DNA of 64,000 nt, from contig NC_058196.1 of the NCBI RefSeq assembly GCF_907165205.1, forward strand, positions 6,924,501-6,988,500. Reading direction: 5' to 3'. How positions within the stretch are numbered: the first letter of the stretch is position 1; each line of letters begins with the position of its first letter. Under the pieces are notes generated by a model. It made no database searches and had not been told where the DNA came from. It saw only the letters and a list, made by a program, of their open reading frames with translations. The translations under genes and the position numbers were made by a program. Shown in pieces: positions 51,021 to 64,000 of the stretch. This stretch comes from Coccinella septempunctata. Lineage: Eukaryota > Arthropoda > Insecta > Coleoptera > Coccinellidae.

Positions 51021-52545
51021 ATGGATCAGCAAAATCTCAACAACGCTCCCCAAGAAAGTGAAGCCATTTCGGTAATGCGGATAATGGAGAACCAGGCCCA
51101 ACTTCAAATGAAGATGATGGAGCTGCTAGCCAACATGTCTAGTTCAAGAAACGACACTGACCACGTGGTGACCGCACAATTGTCGTTAGCCCAGTTTGAC
51201 CCCGACGATACACCCTTTTCTACCAAGGAGTGGATTGAGGAAGTAGATCGAATTAAACTCGAAACAGGTATGTCTGATACTGTTGTAGTATTGAAAGCTG
51301 GGCAAGCCCTGAAAGGCCGTGCAGCCAAATTTTATCAAAATTGGAAACCGATTCTTAGAAATTGGTCAACATTTTCTAGGGATTTAGAGATAGCGTTCCC
51401 TGAGAAAGGAACTCCGGCTACGAGGCTTAAAGAGAGCATGTTGATAAGTAGCGCAAATTTTAGTTCATTAGTAGAGTATGCTCATGTCAAGTTGAATTCG
51501 ATCAGGAAATTTTATAATAAGTTTCCCTGGGAAATAGTTTTGAGCTTGGTAACACATGATATTACTAATACCGAAGTAAAGAATAGAGTAGTATTACAAG
51601 AACCTAAGGACGAGATGGAGCTGCTGAAATTGCTTTCTTCATATGATTCCGACGCTCCACTAGTCTTAGATAATAGTAAAAAAAGATCAAATCAAATGAA
51701 AGTAGAGACAGAAAGTAGATTCAATGGTCAATGTAGAAAATGTGGTTATTTAGGACACAAAGCAGTTGACTGCAGATCGACAAAAAGACGTGCACAAAAC
51801 CCTCCTTATGAGAGACAAGTTTTACTTTGTAATTTTTGCAAAAGAAAAGGACATCTTGAAAAATTTTGTTTCGCTAAACGAGAAAATGCGAATTCGCTTA
51901 ACAAAACGTTGATCGCTAAAAGTTCTTCAAAGATTTGCCAATATCCAGAAGGGGAACTCAAACATAACGATAATTTCGTACAAATCTCATATTTAATAGA
52001 TACTGGCTCAGATATAAGTCTGGTCAAAGAAAGTATTGCTAAGAAATTGAATTGCGACATCGTTCTCAAACAGAAATTCATCTCAGGAATAGAAAATGTT
52101 TTATGTAAAACTATAGGAACAACTTACATTCTATTTTACAAACGCGGACTTGCCATAAAAATTGAGTTTAATGTTGTTAGTGATCACATAATCCCTCACA
52201 CAAATATTGATGCGTTAATAGGAATGGATATTCTCAGAGAAAAAGATATTCAACTAAAGGTTGATAAAAACTGCGTCGACTTTGAAACTACATTCAGACC
52301 CTTCAAAGTCCTCTCAATCGATAGTAAAGCCGAGTCAAGAATAGATTTGTCAGGATTGGACGAACAACTTAAGATTAAAATCATGAAAATTATAAACGAG
52401 TCAGTTCAATCAAAACCTGAAGCAGTCACCACAGGTAGATTGAAAATTCAATTGAAGGATGATAATCCTATTGCTTTTCGTGCAAGAAATTTATCCTATC
52501 AGGAACGACTGAAAGTTAAAGAAATAATAAAAAAACAACTAGAAT
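51021..52545 (+). pseudogene. Gypsy gag-protease, truncated at start of RT
   Basis: The ORF opens MDQQNLNNAPQ and reads gag (FSTKEWIEEVDRIK, LKGRAAKFYQNW, FPEKGTPATRLKES). Two zinc knuckles follow (CRKCGYLGHKAVDC, CNFCKRKGHLEKFC), then an aspartic protease (YLIDTGSDISLV, IDALIGMDIL) and the protease-RT linker. The frame reaches FRARNLSYQERLKVKEIIKK, the usual position just before RT, and is then cut at about 52545 by an opposite-strand LINE sequence. The codons after that are not Gypsy. There is an LTR and primer site upstream but no 3' LTR. Confidence 0.88.
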
Positions 52546-53621
52546 CTGTTCGGCGGACTTACCAGGATTTTGGTCTTGTCAATATTGAGTCTAAGGCCTA
52601 AAGCTTCGTATATATGTTTATAGGTGTCCATCATTATCTGTAGATCCTCTGAGCTGCTAGCGATGAGTGAACAGTCGTCTGCATATTGAAGTTCCGTGAT
52701 AAACTTAGTACGGGTTTTTGCTCTGAGGCGCTTCAGGTTAAACAGGCCTCCATCAAATCTGAATCTTATTCCAACACCTCTTACGGGCATGCTCATGTCA
52801 GCAATTATCGATACAGCTATGGCGAAAATATTGAACAGTAAAGGCGCTAATACGCAGCCTTGTTTTATTCCAGAGTTGGTTGAGAAATGGTCGGTTGTAG
52901 AGCCATTATGCTGTATTCTAGCGGTGTTGTTGGTATGAAGGCTTTTACACACTGCCAGGAATTTTTCGGGTACTCCTAGACGTGCCATGATTTTCCAGAG
53001 CGCTCTCCGATTCACCGAGTCGAATGCCTTGCTTAAATCGATGAAGGCTGTATAAATCCTTGATTGTTGTTCACGGGCCTTTTCTTGTAGCTGTCGCAGT
53101 GTAAAAATTAGGTCCACCGTACCTCGATTTGGTCGAAAGCCGCACTGGGATTCAGGTAAAAGCTTCTCTAAGAGTGGAACCAGACGATTAGCCATAATCT
53201 TCGAGAGAATTTTACTGGCCACATTAAGCAACGATATGCCCCTGTAATTGTTGCAATTCGACGTATCGCCTTTGTTCTTATAGAGGTTGATAACTAAAGC
53301 GTCTCTGAAGTCTTGTGGCACATCTCCCTGTTCCCAGATCTTGCGGAATAGTATTAGGAGACTATTGACAATGTCCTCATCCATGGCTTTGAATATCTCC
53401 GCCGGAATGCCGTCTAGACCAGGTGACTTATCATTTTTCATATTTTTAATCGCGCTTATGATTTCCGACATTGAAATTTCGTCATCAAGCGATGTCATCG
53501 GACTATACGCAGGAAGCAGGTCTAAAATGGATAAATCCGAGTCGTTATTTTGATTCAAGACCTGTGAGTAATGCTCCTTCCATCTTTCGTTTTCCTTCAT
53601 AGAAGCTTTGAAAGACCACAA
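52539..53621 (-). pseudogene. LINE reverse transcriptase fragment
   Basis: 360 aa in one frame with SPGLDGIPAEIFK, NYRGISLLNVASKILSKIM, QCGFRPNRGTVDLIF, FIDLSKAFDSVNR (motif A), GIKQGCVLAPLLFNI (motif B) and ELQYADDCSL (motif C, YADD). It ends shortly after KTKILV at the junction with the Gypsy fragment and lacks the endonuclease N-terminally. Both ends are lost, so the flanking joins are probably from deletion or recombination. The clade is uncertain (RTE/CR1-like group). The RT domain itself is unbroken. Confidence 0.8.
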
Positions 53622-53629
53622 GATTAGTA

Positions 53630-54115
53630 CCTAACTCTGACGCGCAATAAGAATTCTGCATCCCCAAGAGATATTCGAAATTCAACCGCTGGATGAGAAT
53701 TCTCTCTATTCACTATAGATAAAAACGGGAAGGAGATGTTGCCACATCTCTGAGTCCATAAAGTACAAGGTGTAGTTTACAATATACAGGACAATATACA
53801 TTACAGTCACGCCCCCGGTGGCAATGTCTCAAACTAAAATATACAATATTTACCATTCTCCGACCATTAGGGCTTCACGAGAAGAAATTTTCATTTCGTA
53901 ATAGTGATGTCATCTTTACAATTTAAGCAGATATCTGTATTCAAGGTTCTTCCACATCACTCAGTGCTTCGAATCACGTAAACCAGAGTCAAATCGGTAG
54001 CTTCATTGAGCGGAAAACGTGAATTACATTATGACTTCACATATACTGAAGTCATAATTCGGCTGAAGCCACAATGAATGGTCCTTGCATGTTACATGAA
54101 GCCATAATAATAGGA

Positions 54116-54117
<2 letters not shown>
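53630..54117. other. Intergenic with a 12-bp perfect hairpin
   Basis: No gene. ATTATGACTTCA and TGAAGTCATAAT (54032-54062) form a perfect 12-bp stem with a 7-nt loop. Confidence 0.5.

Positions 54118-54162
<45 letters not shown>
54118..54162. repeat. (TA)n array 1
   Basis: Borders the poly(A) end of the minus-strand R4-like copy. Confidence 0.95.
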
Positions 54163-54164
<2 letters not shown>

Positions 54165-54165
<1 letters not shown>

Positions 54166-54742
54166 TTTTTTTTTTTTTTTTTTTTAAATCACCTTCAAGG
54201 GTTGGCAGTTCCTAGTGCCGGGCAAACTGTTTTGCCAAGGCATGTCAGATTGTTGTGAGAAATTTCCTGACCGTTCTCACATTCGCGAGTATGACCTCCT
54301 TCTGTGCTGTGCTGATGAGGTCCCCATCTAATCCTAATTTGAGGGTATTCTCCACCAAATGTTTTTCGACCAACCCGTTGGTCGAGATTATCAGCGGCAT
54401 TATTGTTGTTGTTTTAAGGCTGTGTATGGTTTTCAACTCGAAGGCCAGATCCTGATATTTTGTCGTCTTCTCAACGTATGCCTTGTATAGATTGTCATCG
54501 GCCGGGATTGTCACGTCTAGAATTTGGACTGATCTTTCTTTGTTGTTAAAGAGCACCATATCTGGTCTATTATGTTTTATGGGCCTATCGGTGTCGATGA
54601 ATGTATCCCAGTAGAGCTTGTAGTTGTTATTCTCTAGAATACTGGCTGGTAGGTATTCGAAGGGTTTTTTTAGTTTTTGTATTAGGCCACATTTTTTGGC
54701 GATTGCCTGGTGATAAACCCTTGCCATAGCGTTGTGAGAGCG
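54165..54742 (-). pseudogene. R4/Dong-like LINE copy 1, 5'-truncated
   Basis: The minus-strand ORF 54727-54245 (160 aa) carries the C-terminal REL endonuclease: HNRPDMVLF, then VQILDVTIPADDN and KYQDLAFELK. It starts inside the HNAMARVYHQA segment that follows the CCHC motif, so it is 5' truncated near 54742. A poly(A) tail (T run on the plus strand, about 54167-54187) lies against (TA)n array 1. Diverged from copies 2 and 3. Confidence 0.9.
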
Positions 54743-54782
54743 TTAAACGAGTTACTATTTTGGAGGTGGTATTAACACTTTA

Positions 54783-60905
<6,123 letters not shown>

Positions 60906-61775
60906 CACAGGGTGTTTCACAAGTAAACGGACAAACGAAAACCGTGATTAGAGGGAATTGAGCTGAGTTCGTTCAACTATAACTCCAAATAATTTAGTTG
61001 TATTCGGCTAAAAACTCATTATCCGCTTAAGCTTGTAAGTTTCAATAAATCAGAACATTAAAAGTTGACGAACACAGGACCGGACTCATTGAGGCTATAT
61101 TCAAACTTAAACTCATGCAAAACACTCTGTTTGTAGTTTTTTTCGTCATAATTTTGAATTTTTCAGGTATCTGCATAGATTTTCTCAAAATCAATGAAAT
61201 TTTGGTATGCTTTATCAGTGGATAATTTTTAATGAATAATTGTTTGGTGGTGAAATGCCTCTAGAAAAAACAGTGCTGCATATTGACTTTTACTTCACAA
61301 TAATTAATGGTATGAATATGATCGCCAATCGGATGTGGAAATCTAAAAATGGAATTGGAAATGTTCAACTGAATTGTTTCGTTTTTGATATTTTAGCCTA
61401 TCTGGTTATTCAGATAAATCATTCACAGTGATAATAAACTTTATTATTGATAATGAACAAAAATAGCAATAAAAAACTACGCTATCATGAAAATGATAAT
61501 TATAACTTGATATCTTCCGAATGAATCGCTTTTTATGGACAACGTGGACCTGAAGTAATTTTCCGAATTGATTTTCACCTCATTTGGTCTTTTAGTGAAG
61601 GTAATGATTGGCACTTCGAATAAGTATGATAAATACACTTTCGGATTCTTCACTTATTCCGTTATATTCATTATTGGATCTATGGAAATCTATGGATTGG
61701 TCTGGTCTTATTACAATTTGTTATTGAAACATTGATGATATTCATGCACCAGCAAAAGTATTTATCAGTATTTCA

Positions 61776-61870
61776 GGCCATTTCATTAGAAGGGTAGGAC
61801 CCCAACATTGGACTGCTAGATCTCCAGATCTGACACCCCCCGATTTCTTTCTTTGTTTTCATTCACACAA
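61776..61870 (+). pseudogene. Mariner-like transposase fragment
   Basis: One frame reads HFIRRVGPQHWTARSPDLTPPDF and then FLCF. WxxRSPDLTPxDFFLW is the conserved segment around the last catalytic Asp in a common insect mariner/Tc1-like transposase family. It is a tiny relic inside the fold-back element, ended by a stop. Confidence 0.7.
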
Positions 61871-62435
61871 CTAGTTGTCCATAGAAAAATAGATTAATTC
61901 TGAAGATCAAGTTTTAATATTTAGTTTCAAGATAGCGTAGTTTTTTCATCCATATTTGTGCATTATCAATTTTGAAACATTTTATCATTGTGAATGACTA
62001 TTTTGAAGACTGAATATGGTATAATTGTTGAACACATTCATTTCATTTCTTTGAAAAAAAAATCAATAAAGAATTTCTATTTTTCATGAAGTGCTCTGTT
62101 CCTTAGAGGCGTCTGACCAAAACAATTACTTCTAGAACATGATCAACAGGTGGGGTAACCCAAAAATCAATTCATTTTGAGACAATAATAATGCAGATAA
62201 CAAAAAAGTTTAAATTATGATTAAAAAACTACATACACGGTGTTTTTATGAGTTTGAAGTTAAGTAAAGACTCACTGAGCCCGGTCCTGATGTTTGTCGA
62301 ATTTAAATGGTCTGTTTCAATGAAATTAACAACTAAAGGCTAAATATAAATTTTCAGTCGACTTGATAGAGAATTTCAGGAGTTATAGCCGAACGGAAAT
62401 TCGAGAAATTTCAAAAAACACTGAAGAAACCTATA

Positions 62436-62993
62436 TATAGGGTGCCCCAAAACTATTGAAACAAACGTCACACCACGATAGAGTAGATCAAATACTATCG
62501 AATGACACCAACATTAGTTGAGCGAAAATGTACGGTTTCTGAGAAAACCTAACCTAAAGTTGCCGATTTTCGAACTATTTTTTCAATCACAAGGCAAATT
62601 TGTGATTAAGGATAGCGTTTTTCTCCCATATTATCACCCCTGTTTAATCTGAGTATTAAAAATCATGTAGAAAAAACAATTGTTTCAATTAACATCAAAT
62701 TAGGTCGAGACTTAGGTTATGGTTATCGATTAACTACTTAAAATAATTTCAATTAGGGGAGATAAAACAATAATCTTAGTTCAATATGATTTAAAATCGA
62801 TATCCTTCTTCACAAACTGGCCCTGTTATTAAGAAAAATAGTTCGAAAATCGGGAACTTAATTATTTTAATAAAATTCTGATTATTTTGGAAACGGTACG
62901 TTTTCGTTGAACTAATGTTGGTGTCATTCGATAATATTTGGTTTACTCTATCGTGGTGTGACGTTTGATTCACTAGTTTTGGGACACCCTGTA
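62436..62993. mobile_element. MITE inside the fold-back element's right arm
   Basis: TATAGGGTGCCCCAAAACTA and the complement of TAGTTTTGGGACACCCTGTA begin inverted arms of roughly 150 bp. Both arms share AACGTCACACCACGATAGAG and ACACCAACATTAGTT, and TA flanks each end. It is about 558 bp and non-coding; an apparent ORF inside is not a gene. Confidence 0.85.
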
Positions 62994-63072
62994 TATGGGG
63001 TGATTTTGAACTCAGCGCAATGCCCTCTATTCACGGTTTTCATTTGTCTGTTTACTCGTGAAACACCCTGTA

Positions 63073-64000
63073 TACTCTTTGTACTCTGAAAATTTTGAAA
63101 CAAATGCCCTCACCCTCATATGAAAATTCAAATTCTTCTTGTTGTAGAAACGTTCGTCCACGTCCAGAGACTCTGGTTCATCCCCCCGACCCTGGTTACA
63201 TTGCCCGTTGAAAATGAAATCGGCATCTGTTTACTGCAAAACACGTGTTAATGCTGATACGAAGGGTTCAAACTTTTCTACCTGATTCGAGCTTTTTAGG
63301 AACGAATTGCTCAAGATGAGTTCGAGTAACATTTCGTTTTGCGTGTTATATTGGATAAAATTGAATTAATGCCATGGATGCTTCGAGAATTATTGATGTC
63401 CAGAATGATGAAAATTTTCAGATTTCATTGAAACTCTTGCGAAAACTGTCTCGTATATTGTCAAGTTTAGATTTTAATTCATTCAGAACTTTGAAGTTCG
63501 ACAAATAATGATGTAAATAATTCAATATTATATTTGCCTCAAGACTCGAAACTTTTCGAGAAACGATTTATTTAATGATTAGATGACGAATAAATAAAAA
63601 AATTATGTGTGTTGATATTATATTTTCATTCATTGAAGAATATTTAGAATAATGAAGTTCAACAAATGATACGAACAAGATACTTATTCAATTAACCCCA
63701 TGATTCGAAACATTTCAGAATTTATTTCGTGTTTAGATAATCCGCTGCATATCGTTGTTCACAATACGACTGTCAATTTAGAACCAATCATAGAACGATT
63801 TAATTAATAGAGCAATAGCTTTCGAAAATGTTGGTCAGTCTATGAACTGACAACTCATTTTGTCAAATGATGGATTTCAGTATCAGACTGCTATATAGTA
63901 TGATGAGAGTTCAAAAAAATTTGTATGGACTACAGAATTTAGATGGTTGATATTCCGTGTCGCTAACAGTCAATCACATTTCCTTCAGCGTAGTTCTTGT
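63073..64000. other. Intergenic, nothing recognised
   Basis: AT-rich, no ORF above chance, no repeat seen. Confidence 0.5.

Larger units (their letters stand above)
60906..63072. mobile_element. Fold-back mariner-like DNA transposon, TA TSD
   Basis: The ends CACAGGGTGTTTCAC and GTGAAACACCCTGTA are inverted repeats next to TA on both sides. Complementarity extends inward about 240 bp (60906-61150 with 63072-62996 and then 62435-62215), interrupted on the right by another MITE. Further inside, 61420-61550 and 61870-62010 are also inverted copies (ACTACGCTATC...). The whole forms a long imperfect palindrome. Confidence 0.8.

Overview
The window looks like insect nuclear DNA, possibly beetle; the order is a guess from transposon content. 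It is AT-rich and holds almost no ordinary genes. The exceptions are a 7TM chemoreceptor-like exon near 13.4-14.3 kb and a weaker candidate exon at 38.7-39.0 kb. Nearly everything else is mobile DNA, much of it nested.

The centrepiece is a complete Polinton/Maverick (adintovirus-like) element at 17,578-34,485. It is 16,908 bp, with 450-bp terminal inverted repeats (TIRs) that differ at one position by my alignment and an exact 6-bp target duplication (TAAGGC). Three gene blocks can be read. The left block (minus) has a small helical ORF, integrase with chromodomain, a fibre-like coiled-coil protein, a conserved Polinton protein and the packaging ATPase. The middle block (plus) has a phospholipase A2-like protein, adenain-type protease, penton, major capsid protein and several orphans. 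The right block (minus) has an orphan, protein-primed DNA polymerase B and a small OB-like protein. Integrase and polymerase carry one-base frameshifts and the PLA2 protein an in-frame stop, but capsid, penton, protease and ATPase are open. Four genes share a TATA box and an initiator 32-33 bp apart. Both TIRs carry a tRNA-like sequence with Pol III-type A and B boxes and a T6 terminator.

Left of the Polinton (1-17.4 kb) are a Penelope-like element with a hammerhead-ribozyme-like motif, Jockey-like and other LINE tails, a PIF/Harbinger relic, a 5'-truncated R4/Dong-like LINE in a TAA repeat, a Crypton-like tyrosine recombinase relic, a truncated LINE, an hAT element with 8-bp target duplication, the receptor exon with a MITE in its intron, and an internally deleted RTE LINE.

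Right of the Polinton (34.5-53.6 kb) are a pyrimidine-rich stretch of unknown nature, the 5' part of a Jockey element, and a nest. In the nest a Gypsy LTR/gag holds a CR1-like LINE, whose ORF2 holds an unclassified repeat family, which in turn holds a Copia element (5-bp duplication) and an hAT element (8-bp duplication). A second Gypsy LTR-gag-protease unit and another LINE RT fragment follow.

From 54.1 to 59.4 kb three R4/Dong-like LINE copies sit against (TA)n arrays; one is full length with an intact 1,167-aa ORF. At 60.9-63.1 kb a fold-back DNA transposon has a second MITE inserted in one arm.
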